This document shows, one piece after another, positions 7,147-16,445 of a stretch of 64,000 bases of DNA. This stretch comes from WTFY01 sp964614915. GTDB lineage: Bacteria > Pseudomonadota > Gammaproteobacteria > UBA4575. The translations under genes and the position numbers were made by a program. The stretch spans positions 124,001 to 188,000 of the forward strand of contig CAZTNC010000011.1 of assembly GCA_964614915.1 (NCBI GenBank). Reading direction: 5' to 3'. The notes beneath the pieces are model-generated. The model saw only the letters and a list, made by a program, of their open reading frames with translations. It had not been told where the DNA came from and ran no database searches. Every line of letters starts with the position of its first letter. The stretch's first letter is position 1.

Positions 7147-8942
7147 GTTTTTTTCGGCTTGTCCGGATGCATGTGCCGGGCCGGACACTCGCTTCCCCAG
7201 GCTAGCGGACACACGTCTTTTTCACAGTGCTGGATGTTTTTCCAGGCAAATTCGATAGCGCGCTCGTCCTTGCGGTAAAAATGATCCAGCCAGTCGGGGC
7301 CGGCAAAGCCGGTGCGCACGAATACGTCCATGACCTGGCGCTTGGTGCGCGCAAACACCAGACGGACGTCCAGTGCGGCAAGGCGCAACGACAGCTGGTG
7401 CAGCATGTCCTCTCCGGTGGCATCGACATCGGTTATGGCCTCGGCATCGATGATGATGAACTTCAGTTCTGGCTTGGCTGCCACACGCTCCAGGATCTTG
7501 GCTTCGAAGTACATCGCGCTGGCAAAAAACAGCGGTCCCTCGAAACGCAGTATGGAAATCTTCGGGCAGGTCTTGAGGATGTTGGCCTCGGCATCCCGCA
7601 GGGTGCCGTCAGAATGACGGGACAGCACCGAAATGTGAGGATGCATGGTTCGGTAGATGAAAAGGCCCAGCGACAAGACCACCCCGATCAGAATGCTTTG
7701 TTCCAGGTGCGGAGCCAAGGCCAGGGTCAGCACGAAAGTCAGGATCGCGATGATTCCGTCATGGGGGTGCACGCGCAGTGCATACTTGATTTGCTTGATC
7801 CGGATCAGGTTGACCACCGCCGAGATGATCACGGCCGCGAGGGTGGCCTGCGGCAGGTAGTACAGGTACTGGGCAACGTGCAGAAGAATTAGCGAGCCCG
7901 CAACGATGAGCCCGGTCACGATCGCGGCAAATCCGGTTTTGGCGCCCGCGCTCATGTTGACCGCAGAGCGCGAGAAGGACCCGGCCACTGGGTAGGCCCC
8001 GGACAGGCCCGAGATGATGTTTCCCAGACCCTGTCCGACCAGGCCCTGGTTGGCATCGATACGCTGCCGGGTCTGCACGGCGATGGCCTTGGCAATGGAG
8101 ATCGCTTCCATGTACCCGACCACGGCAATGACGATGGCCTTGCCGATCAGGCTCGCAGCGATGGCCATGTCGACGTCCGGTACGGAAAGCGCCGGCAGGC
8201 CGGCGGGTACGTGCCCCACGACTTGCCCGCCAAGACTCTCATAGTCGATCAGCAAGGAAACGATGCTGGTCACAATGACGGCAATCAGCACGCTCGGCAC
8301 TTTCGGGGCGTAGTGGCGGAGTCCGAAAATGATCAGCAGTGCCGCAATACCCATGGCGAGGGTCGGGAAATGCGTGTGCTGGGAGGCCTCGACCACCACG
8401 TTCCAGATGGTAACGTAAAAAAGATGTCCCGTTTCTGCCGTGACCCCGAAGAGCTTGGACAGTTGCGAGGTCGCAATGATGATGGCTGCGGCATTGGTAA
8501 AGCCGACGACGACCGGATGCGACAGAAAATCTACCAGTACCCCGAGCCGCAACAGGCCCAGTGACATCTGGAACACCCCCACAAGGATTGCCAGCAGGGC
8601 CGCATACACCAGAAAACCTTCGGGATCCGCCGCGGCCAGGGGTTCCAGTGCGGCCGCAGTCATCAGTGAGACCACGGCAACGGGCCCGGTCTGCAGTTGC
8701 CGGGAGGAACCGAACGCCGAGGCCACGATCACCGGCAGGAAGGAGGCATACAGGCCATAGTAGGGCGGCAGTCCGGCGAGTTGAGCATAGGCCATGGACT
8801 GGGGAATCAGCACGAGCGCGACCGTCAGACCGGCCACACAGTCTTTCCAAATGGTCGACGGGTCCTTGAGTTCGTGGATCCAGTTCAGGTAGGGCACGAA
8901 CCGGCTGATAAATTCGTGAGTGTACTGTTGGGCTGTGATCAA
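7143..8942 (-). CDS. SulP family anion transporter (sulfate/bicarbonate type) with STAS domain
   Basis: Inner-membrane anion transporter, 599 residues. The N-terminal half carries about 10-14 membrane segments with family motifs such as GLTVALVLIPQSMAYAQLAGLPP and the NQGLVGQGLGNIISGL loop; a cytoplasmic STAS domain follows from about residue 440 (ILRFEGPLFFASAMYFE ... IIIDAEAITDVDATG). Substrate could be sulfate, bicarbonate or another anion; sequence alone does not decide. The start is TTG with a strong AGGAGG 5 bases upstream. The C-terminus is unusual: a tail after the STAS domain with three cysteines and two histidines (CEKDVCPLAWGSECPARHMH). The stop overlaps trmB. Confidence 0.88.
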   Translation of the reverse strand: MITAQQYTHEFISRFVPYLNWIHELKDPSTIWKDCVAGLTVALVLIPQSMAYAQLAGLPPYYGLYASFLPVIVASAFGSSRQLQTGPVAVVSLMTAAALEPLAAADPEGFLVYAALLAILVGVFQMSLGLLRLGVLVDFLSHPVVVGFTNAAAIIIATSQLSKLFGVTAETGHLFYVTIWNVVVEASQHTHFPTLAMGIAALLIIFGLRHYAPKVPSVLIAVIVTSIVSLLIDYESLGGQVVGHVPAGLPALSVPDVDMAIAASLIGKAIVIAVVGYMEAISIAKAIAVQTRQRIDANQGLVGQGLGNIISGLSGAYPVAGSFSRSAVNMSAGAKTGFAAIVTGLIVAGSLILLHVAQYLYYLPQATLAAVIISAVVNLIRIKQIKYALRVHPHDGIIAILTFVLTLALAPHLEQSILIGVVLSLGLFIYRTMHPHISVLSRHSDGTLRDAEANILKTCPKISILRFEGPLFFASAMYFEAKILERVAAKPELKFIIIDAEAITDVDATGEDMLHQLSLRLAALDVRLVFARTKRQVMDVFVRTGFAGPDWLDHFYRKDERAIEFAWKNIQHCEKDVCPLAWGSECPARHMHPDKPKKT

Positions 8943-9368
8943 CGGATCCTCCTGGTCACACCAGTCTGTCCTTCAGCACCACGCGCACTGGGTATACGCG
9001 CGGAGGGTGTTTAGCTGCAACCCGTATCGCGGCATCAGGCACATCCTGCGTTGCATGCAGCCGTCAGGATTCCTGAGCACGATGCCCCGGGCACCGATGT
9101 GTTCACTTGCACTCCATGAAGTAGTCAGGATTCTCCCTGCTAGGGCCGGTCGTGGAGTTCATCTGGCATCCGGGAAAACGGCATCCCCGATTATACGAAA
9201 ATATGTGTGTGAAAGTTAAGTTACAGGCCACTGCGGAATGTGGTTTGACACGGGAGACTTCCCGGCAGACGCTTGTGCGCACCGAGTCGCACGCCGCCAC
9301 AGGATTGTACCTTTCTGGAGATCAGGCGCATGCAGCTTTTTTCCATCGATGCAGGAGTACTCAGAGCT
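8943..9368. other. Gap between SulP and the metallophosphoesterase gene
   Basis: This 426-base stretch contains no ORF that I consider coding; short frames here lack family similarity and start signals. It should hold the leftward promoter of the SulP gene (see 9190-9219). No tRNA, riboswitch or repeat was recognised. Confidence 0.6.
9190..9219 (-). promoter_or_regulatory. Candidate sigma-70 promoter for the SulP gene
   Basis: On the minus strand TTAACT (9219-9214) and TATAAT (9195-9190) are separated by 18 bases. The -10 is perfect and the -35 matches four of six consensus bases. This would give a leader of about 240 bases before the SulP TTG start. Confidence 0.4.
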
Positions 9369-11297
9369 TCACTGTAGCGTTTGCCAGTGCGGATCGGGCA
9401 ACGTTTCAACCACCTCGAAACTTGTTGTGTCACTGTAGCTTCGCCCGTAGCGGTCTGTGGTGGTGATCGTCATTGAATGCACACCCGGTGCAAGCGTGCT
9501 CGGTAAATCCGCACGCCACAAATGGCTGGAATGGTCGCTCAGGAAGTTGCGCTTGAGTGGGCCGGGCCGCGTACCTTTCCAGGCAACACCCTGCCAGGTG
9601 GTGAAGCCCGCCGTTCGCTCACCGCCATCGGTTGAACGATAGGCCACTCGGCCGATTGTGGACTGGATGGCAAGTGCCACGGGATCAGCAAACTCCACGC
9701 CGGCATGCCTGGGTTCGCCGCTGCCGGCCTGGGTCCTGTACGCGGCGGTCTCATCCCCGTCAATGGAGACGTGCACCGTGCTGTCCCTGGAGCCGTTCCA
9801 CACGTTCACGGCCACCCAGGTTTCACCTGAGAGATCCTCAAGGGTCAGTAATTGTGGGTCCCCCAGGTCATGGATAGTGACGGCAGGGATGCGATCCCAG
9901 GTGCCGCTGTTGGCCGCCGTGTACTCGAGAAGTTTTCGCGCCCAGCTTCGAAAACGTGGCGTACTGAAACCGGCGTGGAACTGTGCATCCTCCCTGGCGT
10001 TAAAGCGGATGAAGGTATCGGTATAGGAAGTCCCGTTGAAGTCAATCCGGTAGTAACCGCGTGGAGAGCCAAGGCGTTGGGTCGCGCGTGGTATCCCATG
10101 ATCATCCAGATCGCCCGACCACCAACTGCCTGACACCGCGCCTGTGATGATCTGGTGAAACTGTGCCGGTCCTGTGCCGGTCGCCTGTTGCCAGCCCGCG
10201 AAGCTCTCGCCCGGCAGGATCTGCTCTGTGGTATGCGTGTGTCCGGCCAGCCCCAGCGTCGGTCGCCCGTGCACGATCCGGTACAGGGCGTGCAAGTTGT
10301 CGGTCTGGTGCTTGGTCGATGTGCTGTCCGTAAAGCTCACGAACGGAATATGGGCCAGCAGGACGATGAGCTTGTGTCTCGGCACGTGAGCCAGATCGTT
10401 TTCCAGCCAGTCGAGCTGGCGTGCTGAAATCACGCCGTTGTAGGTCGGCTTGCGGTCCGTCGCGCAGAACGGGTGCGGGTCCACGCCATTGCAGGGATAG
10501 CGGACATTGTCCAGGGCGACAAAGTGAACCTGGCCAATATCGAAGGAGTAGTATTCCGGGCCCCATTCCCTGCGGAAGGTGTCGAAGGAATGCTGGTCGC
10601 TATCGGCATCAAGGTCGAGGTCATGGTTGCCACCCACAAAATACTGGGGCACTTTGCCAACTGCGATGATGCGTTTGAAACGGGGATAGAACGAAAGGTC
10701 GTCCCCCATGACGTCCCCTGCAAAAATCAGGCATTCGGTTGCCGAGCTGTCGTGTTTGGCCAGCAACTTGCCGACAGTCTCGCGCACATAGCCGAGTTCG
10801 GTGTGGGTATAGGGTTGCGGGTCCCCGAAGACGAGGCAGGAAAACCGGTCCCCGGAAGGGTCTTCGATCAGCGGAAAGTTGATGGCCTGCGGCAGTGGGC
10901 CTGTCGGGGCAACGCCCCCGAAGCGCAAATTCGGCGAGCCGGCCACTTTATGGATATAGGAGAACTGCGGAACCATCTCTTCGCTGACCGGGGTCTGATA
11001 GCCTGAGGGCTTCGTGATGAAAAGATTCATGTCCTCGTAGGCTGGCAGCTCGTAGCCGCCATCGGCACCTGTCAACACGACCTCGCGCCCGTTCGAGACC
11101 ATGACGCCTGCAATTCCCATCTCACCCGGGTCATGCCGCGAGTTGCGGTTGCTGTCCAGAAAGACCGTGCCGCGCGCCAGATCGGAGGCTGTACCGGTAT
11201 GAAGGACTTCAACGGACCCGATGTAGGATGCGTCTTTTGCGGCAACAGCGGATGCCAGCAAAAGCAGAGCCACGGTCATGAAAAAAGAGGAGTTCAC
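9369..11297 (-). CDS. Secreted calcineurin-like metallophosphoesterase
   Basis: A 642-residue exported protein with a signal peptide (MNSSFFMTVALLLLASAVAA). Residues about 40-135 look like a beta-sandwich with RGTVFLDSNRNSRHDPGEMGIAGVMVSNG, a prealbumin/SdrD-like repeat seen at the N-terminus of such enzymes. The dinuclear-metal core follows with all five motifs: FGDPQ, GDVMGD, GGNHDLD, LLAHIP and GLAGHTHT. A C-terminal beta-rich domain (about residues 450-642) completes the three-part layout known for this family. The substrate is unknown. The gene stands alone, facing away from the FIST gene, and has no visible Pho box. Confidence 0.82.
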   Translation of the reverse strand: MNSSFFMTVALLLLASAVAAKDASYIGSVEVLHTGTASDLARGTVFLDSNRNSRHDPGEMGIAGVMVSNGREVVLTGADGGYELPAYEDMNLFITKPSGYQTPVSEEMVPQFSYIHKVAGSPNLRFGGVAPTGPLPQAINFPLIEDPSGDRFSCLVFGDPQPYTHTELGYVRETVGKLLAKHDSSATECLIFAGDVMGDDLSFYPRFKRIIAVGKVPQYFVGGNHDLDLDADSDQHSFDTFRREWGPEYYSFDIGQVHFVALDNVRYPCNGVDPHPFCATDRKPTYNGVISARQLDWLENDLAHVPRHKLIVLLAHIPFVSFTDSTSTKHQTDNLHALYRIVHGRPTLGLAGHTHTTEQILPGESFAGWQQATGTGPAQFHQIITGAVSGSWWSGDLDDHGIPRATQRLGSPRGYYRIDFNGTSYTDTFIRFNAREDAQFHAGFSTPRFRSWARKLLEYTAANSGTWDRIPAVTIHDLGDPQLLTLEDLSGETWVAVNVWNGSRDSTVHVSIDGDETAAYRTQAGSGEPRHAGVEFADPVALAIQSTIGRVAYRSTDGGERTAGFTTWQGVAWKGTRPGPLKRNFLSDHSSHLWRADLPSTLAPGVHSMTITTTDRYGRSYSDTTSFEVVETLPDPHWQTLQ

Positions 11298-11637
11298 GGG
11301 AGATGGTTTTGCGATAGTGGTCGATGGGCCTGAACAGCTCGCAATCCGGGTCGAATCTACCCTCTTTGCGAATTAATGTCGAGCGGACCCTGTCTGCCGG
11401 ATTGCAAGGCACTGCCATTGTGCAGCCAAGCAAGCGGGCGGGGGTGTGAAGCACCCACAAGCTGTCACATATCGTGATATTCTTTGTAGTGCTAACAGGC
11501 ACTTGGGGAACCTGTGGAGGAGGTGCAAACGGTGTTCGCACGTACTGGCCTTGGGCGTTCGTCGAAAATCACTCGGGAGGTGCAGCCCGGCTCTTCCCCG
11601 TCGGCTTCTTCCTGTCCGTGCAGCTTGTATCAGGCAC
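11298..11637. other. Divergent intergenic region
   Basis: A 340-base gap between the leftward phosphoesterase gene and the rightward FIST gene. A reading frame runs through the right part in phase with the FIST gene, but the family similarity begins only at the ATG at 11638, so the upstream part is treated as non-coding. I see no clear operator, repeat or RNA gene. Confidence 0.5.
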
Positions 11638-12759
11638 ATGGCTGAACCCTTTCAATTTGCAACCGCATCGGACCAGTCTTCGCGCGAACTGGTCAATGAA
11701 TGCCTGCGCCAGCTCGGTGACGTTCGCGGCAAGTTCCAGCTGGGATTCCTGTACGCCAGCGACAGTCTGTGCAACGATCTGGAAGATGTTGTCGGCCGAC
11801 TGAAGCAGGAAACCGGAATCCAGGACTGGGTAGGCACCGTAGGCGTTGGGCTTTGCAGCACCGGCTGCGAATACTACGACCAGGCGGCCCTGGTGATCAT
11901 GCTGGCAGATTTCGAGGCCCGGGATTTTTCCATCATCGGTGCCAAGAGTCCGAATGAGGAGCAACTGCTTGAGCAGGTTACCAGCTATTGCAAGGAAGAA
12001 TTGCCGCATGTCGGGATCATCCATGGCGACCCCAGCAACCCGGCCACCCCAAGCCTGATCGAGAAGATTTCCGAGGCCGTGCCCAACGCCTACCTGGTGG
12101 GGGGCCTGACTTCCTCGAACTTCCAGAATCACCAGATTGCCAGGGACGTGGTCAACGGGAGCATATCCGGTATCTTTTTTTCACCACAGGTCAACACGGT
12201 CGTTGGCCACACGCAGGGGTGCACACCACTGGACATGCAGCATGTGATTACGAAAGCAGACCGCAACCTGCTGATCGAACTCGACCACCGGCCTGCCCTG
12301 GATGTATTTCGAGAGGACATCGGCGAGGTGCTTGCCAAGGACTTGCACAAAATCGCGGGCTATATCTTTGCCGGCCTGCCGATTGAATATTCGGATACAG
12401 GCGACTACCTGGTGCGCAACATCATCGGTATTGATGAGCAGGAAAAGATCATTGCGGTGGGGGACTACCTTTATGAAGGCAGCAAGTTCATGGTATGCAG
12501 GCGCGACGGAAACAGCGCGAGAGAGGACATGCTGCGCATGCTGGGCACGATGAAGTCCCGTATGCAGGACCGCCCTAGAGGCGGGGTATACTACACTTGC
12601 CTGGGCAGAGGCCGATACCAGTTTGGCGAAAATTCCGAAGAACTCAAAATGATCCAGGATACCCTGGGAGATTTCCCGCTGGTCGGATTTTTTGCCAACG
12701 GCGAGATTTTTCACAATCGCCTGTACGGCTATACGGGTGTCCTAACCCTCTTTACCTGA
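11638..12759 (+). CDS. FIST-domain sensor protein
   Basis: FIST domains are thought to bind small ligands, perhaps amino acids, in bacterial signalling. The 373-residue protein has a FIST_N part (about 20-200, with KFQLGFLYASD, VGTVGVGLCSTGCEYYDQ and LVGGLTSS) and a FIST_C part (about 215-370, ending GFFANGEIFHNRLYGYTGVLTLF, the typical family ending). It has no signal peptide and no attached kinase, GGDEF or chemoreceptor domain. The start at 11638 begins MAEPFQFATASD; the longer frame to 11446 is arginine- and cysteine-rich and looks untranslated. It precedes the tas-type gene by only 7 bases, suggesting co-transcription. Confidence 0.85.
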   Translation: MAEPFQFATASDQSSRELVNECLRQLGDVRGKFQLGFLYASDSLCNDLEDVVGRLKQETGIQDWVGTVGVGLCSTGCEYYDQAALVIMLADFEARDFSIIGAKSPNEEQLLEQVTSYCKEELPHVGIIHGDPSNPATPSLIEKISEAVPNAYLVGGLTSSNFQNHQIARDVVNGSISGIFFSPQVNTVVGHTQGCTPLDMQHVITKADRNLLIELDHRPALDVFREDIGEVLAKDLHKIAGYIFAGLPIEYSDTGDYLVRNIIGIDEQEKIIAVGDYLYEGSKFMVCRRDGNSAREDMLRMLGTMKSRMQDRPRGGVYYTCLGRGRYQFGENSEELKMIQDTLGDFPLVGFFANGEIFHNRLYGYTGVLTLFT

Positions 12760-12766
12760 ATTGCAT

Positions 12767-13801
12767 ATGCAGTACGCACCACTTGGCAATTCCGAACTGA
12801 ACGTCAGCAGAATTTGTCTGGGGACCATGACCTTCGGTGAACAGAACACGGAAGCCGAAGCCCACGACCAGCTCGACTGTGCGCTGTCCCATGGCATCAA
12901 TTTTATTGATGCGGCGGAGATGTACCCGGTGCCGTGTCGTGAGGAGACGCAAGGCCGCACCGAGCAGTACATTGGCACCTGGCTCAAGAAAAGCGGCAGG
13001 CGCAACGACGTCATTTTGGCTTCCAAGGTGGCCGGCCCAGGCATGATGCCGTATCTGCGCGATGGCCCGCAGCTGACCCCGGACCACATCGAAGCAGCAC
13101 TCGAGGCGAGCCTCAAGCGTTTGCAAACGGACTGCATAGACCTGTACCAGGTGCACTGGCCGGCAAGAAATACCAATTTCTTCGGCAAGCTTGGCTATGA
13201 ATCCGATCCTGAAGAGTCCGCGACTCCGATCGAGGAAACCTATGCCTGCCTTGCCAAGGTGGTTGAGCAGGGCAAGGTCCGGTATGTTGGGGTCAGCAAT
13301 GAGACACCGTGGGGAGTCATGCAGTACCAGTCCCTGGCTCGTGCCCATGGCTGGCCCGGCGTAATCAGTGTGCAGAACCCGTACAGCCTGCTGAACCGCA
13401 CGTATGAAATCGGTCTGGCAGAAATCTCCCATCGCGAGAACATCGGACTGCTTGCCTATTCCCCCTTGGGATTTGGTGTGCTTTCAGGCAAATATCTGGA
13501 TGGCAAGGCGCCTGCCGATGCGCGCCTGTCCCGCTACACGTACTTTGACCGCTACACCGGTGATGTGGCCGTGCAGGCCACGCGAGCCTATGTGGAGCTA
13601 GCCCGCAAGAACGGCCATACGCCGGCCCAGATGGCCCTGGCATTCGTCAACTCGCAACCGTTCGTGGCATCCAATATCATCGGGGCGACCAGCCTGCAGC
13701 AACTGGAAGAGGACATCGGCAGCATTGACCTGACTCTTTCCAATGAAGTGATGGAAGAAATCGAGGAGCTTCACGGCCACTGGCCTAATCCCTGCCCGTG
13801 A
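12767..13801 (+). CDS. tas: Aldo-keto reductase, Tas type
   Basis: NADPH-dependent aldo-keto reductase, 344 residues, soluble TIM barrel. It follows E. coli Tas closely: MQYAPLGNSELNVSRICLGTMTFGEQNTE, then INFIDAAEMYPVP, with Asp/Tyr/Lys/His of the catalytic tetrad visible (DAAEMYP, SKVAGPG, DLYQVHWP). The C-terminal cofactor-binding region is NIIGATSLQQLEED. I chose ATG 12767 over the TTG six bases upstream because it gives the family start MQY. Tas was found in E. coli as a suppressor of a starvation-mutation phenotype; the natural substrate is not known. It lies 7 bases after the FIST gene and converges on gmhB. Confidence 0.9.
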   Translation: MQYAPLGNSELNVSRICLGTMTFGEQNTEAEAHDQLDCALSHGINFIDAAEMYPVPCREETQGRTEQYIGTWLKKSGRRNDVILASKVAGPGMMPYLRDGPQLTPDHIEAALEASLKRLQTDCIDLYQVHWPARNTNFFGKLGYESDPEESATPIEETYACLAKVVEQGKVRYVGVSNETPWGVMQYQSLARAHGWPGVISVQNPYSLLNRTYEIGLAEISHRENIGLLAYSPLGFGVLSGKYLDGKAPADARLSRYTYFDRYTGDVAVQATRAYVELARKNGHTPAQMALAFVNSQPFVASNIIGATSLQQLEEDIGSIDLTLSNEVMEEIEELHGHWPNPCP

Positions 13802-13812
13802 CAGCCCGCAGT

Positions 13813-14358
13813 TCAGCCGGAGTCCCGGGTAAGCAGGAAATCCGCGGCTTCCGCCAGGTCCTCGAAAACCAGCAGATTGCGAGGCAGTTGCTTGCTGCGT
13901 GAAGTCACTGAGCCGTTGCCGGTCCGTACCAGGATGGGTTCCAGTCCATAGGCCATCGCTGCCTGGATGTCACGTAGCGAATCACCGATCATCGGCGCTT
14001 GCTTCAGCGATAACCCGGAACGCTGCTCGATTTCAGCCATCATCCCGGGGTTGGGCTTGCGGCATTCCCCCTTCAGGTGCGGACAGATGAAAATCCCGTC
14101 TACATGGCCGCCGCAACGTGCAAGCTCCGACAGCATTTTCCTGTGAATCTGATTCAGGACCTCGTAATCCAGCAGCTTGCGGGCGATCCCTGACTGGTTT
14201 GAGGCGATGAAAACCTTGACCTTGGCGTGGTTCAGGCGGGTAATGGCCTCGAGGCTGCCCTCGATCGCGATCCATTCCTCGGGGGACTTGATGAATTCAT
14301 CCGAGTCTTCGTTGATGACACCGTCACGGTCCAGTACGACGACTTTCAGTGTGCTCAT
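13813..14358 (-). CDS. gmhB: D-glycero-beta-D-manno-heptose 1,7-bisphosphate 7-phosphatase
   Basis: HAD-family phosphatase that removes the 7-phosphate in the ADP-heptose pathway for lipopolysaccharide core. In 181 residues it shows the nucleophile motif DRDGVIN, SNQSG (motif II), a zinc-binding loop with CPHLKGECRKPNPGM, and the acidic motif MIGDSLRDIQAA. It is the last gene of a leftward group, 11 bases after glyS. The glyQ-glyS-gmhB arrangement is common in gammaproteobacteria. No other heptose gene is in the window. Confidence 0.92.
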   Translation of the reverse strand: MSTLKVVVLDRDGVINEDSDEFIKSPEEWIAIEGSLEAITRLNHAKVKVFIASNQSGIARKLLDYEVLNQIHRKMLSELARCGGHVDGIFICPHLKGECRKPNPGMMAEIEQRSGLSLKQAPMIGDSLRDIQAAMAYGLEPILVRTGNGSVTSRSKQLPRNLLVFEDLAEAADFLLTRDSG

Positions 14359-14369
14359 CGCTGCGGGTC

Positions 14370-16445
14370 TCAGGACTGCAGCCGCGAGAAATCGGCTACA
14401 TGCATGAACAGGGCATCGATTCTCGCCAGCAGTGCAATCCGATTGGCTTTGAGTTCTTCATCCTCGTCCATCACCATCACGTGATCGAAAAATGAATCGA
14501 TCGGCTGGCGCAGCCCGGCAAGCCTGCGTAATGCCTGCTCGTAATGGCGCTGGCGAAAAAGATCCTCGACATCGCGAGACATCGTTTCGATGGCCGTGTA
14601 CAGAGTAGTTTCTGCATCCTCCCTGAGCAGCTTTTTTTGCACGACCCCATGCGTGGCACTGCCGGTTTTTTTCAGGATGTTGCGGATGCGCTTGTTGGCT
14701 GCGGCCAGACTCGCTGCATCCTCCAGTTTTCGGAAGCGGGCCACGGCATCAATGCGCATTGCTGTGTCGTAGGGGCTGGCCGGCCGGTTCGCAAGCACGG
14801 CATCAATGACATCATGCGCCACGTTTCGCGCAGAAAAGTAGGTGTACAGGCGCTTGACCATGTATTCATGCACCTCACCGATGACTGCATCGGCACCCAC
14901 CTTTTTGGGGAAGAGGCCGGCCGCCTGCTTCAGGGTCGATGGCAGATCGATGTTCAGTTCCGTTTCGACCAGGATGCGCAGTACACCAAGCGCTGCACGT
15001 CGCAAGCCATAGGGATCTTTCAGGCCGGTCGGTTTTTTGCCGATGGCAAAGATTCCAACCAGGGTGTCCAGCTTGTCGGCAATCGCGAGAATCTGGCCAG
15101 GGACACACTCTGGCAGTGCCCCGCCGGCTTGGCGTGGCAGATACTGTTCCTCGATCGCTTGTGCAACCGCAGGTTCTTCCCCGTCATGCAAGGCCATGTA
15201 GCGCCCGGCAATGCCCTGCATCTCGGGAAGTTCTGTCACGATCTCGGTCAGCAAATCGCACTTACTGAGTTGGGCACTACGCCGGCACGCTTCCAGGTCG
15301 GCACCAAGCTCTTCGCCGATCGCTTCAGCGAGCTTGCTGGTGCGCAAGGTCTTGTCATGCAGGCTGCCGAGCTCTTTTTCGAAAACCACATCTTTCAGGG
15401 TGTCCAGCCTGGACTCCAGTTGCCGGGCGAGATCACGCTGCCAGAAAAAGCTGGCGTCTTCAAAGCGCGGTACGATCACCTTCTCGTTTCCCATACGTAC
15501 CTGCTCCGGAGCCGTGCTGTCGATATTGCTGAGCATGATGAATCTCGGCAGTAACGCGCCCACCTGATCGACCAGGGGAATATATTTCTGCTTGTCCTGC
15601 ATGGTAATGACCAGCACTTCTCGAGGCACCTCTAGAAAGCGCGGGTCGAACTCGCCCAACAGGGCTTGCGGCCATTCCACCAGTCCGGTGATCTCATCCA
15701 GCAGGGTCTGCGTGTAGACCGGTTTTGCCTTAGCGCGGGCAGCAAGTTCATTCACTTGGCTGAGAATCTTTTCCTGCCGCGCAGAAAAATCGGCAAGTAC
15801 GTGTCCTTCGGTTTCCAACAGCTGGCTGTAGTGCGAAGGCTGAGCGACCCTGATCGCCTTTGGGCTGTGAAACCGGTGGCCATAGGTGATGCCGTCACCG
15901 GCCAAGCCAAATGCGCAAACCGGCACGATTTCGGTGCCATACAAAACCGTCAGCCACCGCACCGGCCGAATGAACTCGTCTTCGCCCGCATTCCAGCGCA
16001 TGCGCTTGCGCACTGGCAGCTTGCTGAACCCGGCCTTCAGCAACTCGGGCAGCAGTGCCAGGGTCTCAAGTCCCGACTGTTGTTCCCGGAATACGAGCTT
16101 GGCTTCACCGGAGTTCGATTCGACCTGCAGTTGCTCCACTTCAACGTTGCAGGAGCGTGCAAAACCAGCTGCGGCTGCCGTTGGATTGCCTGCCTCATCG
16201 AAAGCGATGGATTTTGCCGGTCCCCAGCGTTCGACCGACCGGTCCGTCTGGCGGGTGTCCAGTTGCTCCACGATTACGGCCAGGCGCCGCGGGGTGCAGA
16301 ATACCCGGTGTCCGGCAAAGTGCAGTTCCGCCCCGGCAAGCTGTTCGCACAGGGCTTCGCCCAGTTCGGTTGCCTGTGCGAGCACGAGTCGCGCGGGCAG
16401 GTCTTCCGTGCCAAGCTCGACCAGCAGGTCCTTTTTCTCGGTCAT
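14370..16445 (-). CDS. glyS: Glycyl-tRNA synthetase beta subunit
   Basis: The beta subunit of the bacterial alpha2-beta2 glycyl-tRNA synthetase, which recognises tRNA-Gly and assists charging. Length 691 residues, near the E. coli value (689). Family features visible are the N-terminal LLVELGTEDLPARL, the GHRFHSPK segment, an HD-like region (KCDLLTEIVTELPEMQGIAGRYMA), DPYGLRRAALGVLRIL and the C-terminal anticodon-binding DALR-like helix bundle ending FFDHVMVMDEDEELKANR. Its ATG overlaps the glyQ stop (ATGA), so synthesis of the two subunits is probably coupled. Confidence 0.96.
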   Translation of the reverse strand: MTEKKDLLVELGTEDLPARLVLAQATELGEALCEQLAGAELHFAGHRVFCTPRRLAVIVEQLDTRQTDRSVERWGPAKSIAFDEAGNPTAAAAGFARSCNVEVEQLQVESNSGEAKLVFREQQSGLETLALLPELLKAGFSKLPVRKRMRWNAGEDEFIRPVRWLTVLYGTEIVPVCAFGLAGDGITYGHRFHSPKAIRVAQPSHYSQLLETEGHVLADFSARQEKILSQVNELAARAKAKPVYTQTLLDEITGLVEWPQALLGEFDPRFLEVPREVLVITMQDKQKYIPLVDQVGALLPRFIMLSNIDSTAPEQVRMGNEKVIVPRFEDASFFWQRDLARQLESRLDTLKDVVFEKELGSLHDKTLRTSKLAEAIGEELGADLEACRRSAQLSKCDLLTEIVTELPEMQGIAGRYMALHDGEEPAVAQAIEEQYLPRQAGGALPECVPGQILAIADKLDTLVGIFAIGKKPTGLKDPYGLRRAALGVLRILVETELNIDLPSTLKQAAGLFPKKVGADAVIGEVHEYMVKRLYTYFSARNVAHDVIDAVLANRPASPYDTAMRIDAVARFRKLEDAASLAAANKRIRNILKKTGSATHGVVQKKLLREDAETTLYTAIETMSRDVEDLFRQRHYEQALRRLAGLRQPIDSFFDHVMVMDEDEELKANRIALLARIDALFMHVADFSRLQS

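Noticed and set aside
14544..15554. A 336-codon frame antisense to glyS
   Set aside because: Shadow of a long GC-rich coding region; the product is composition-biased and matches no family.
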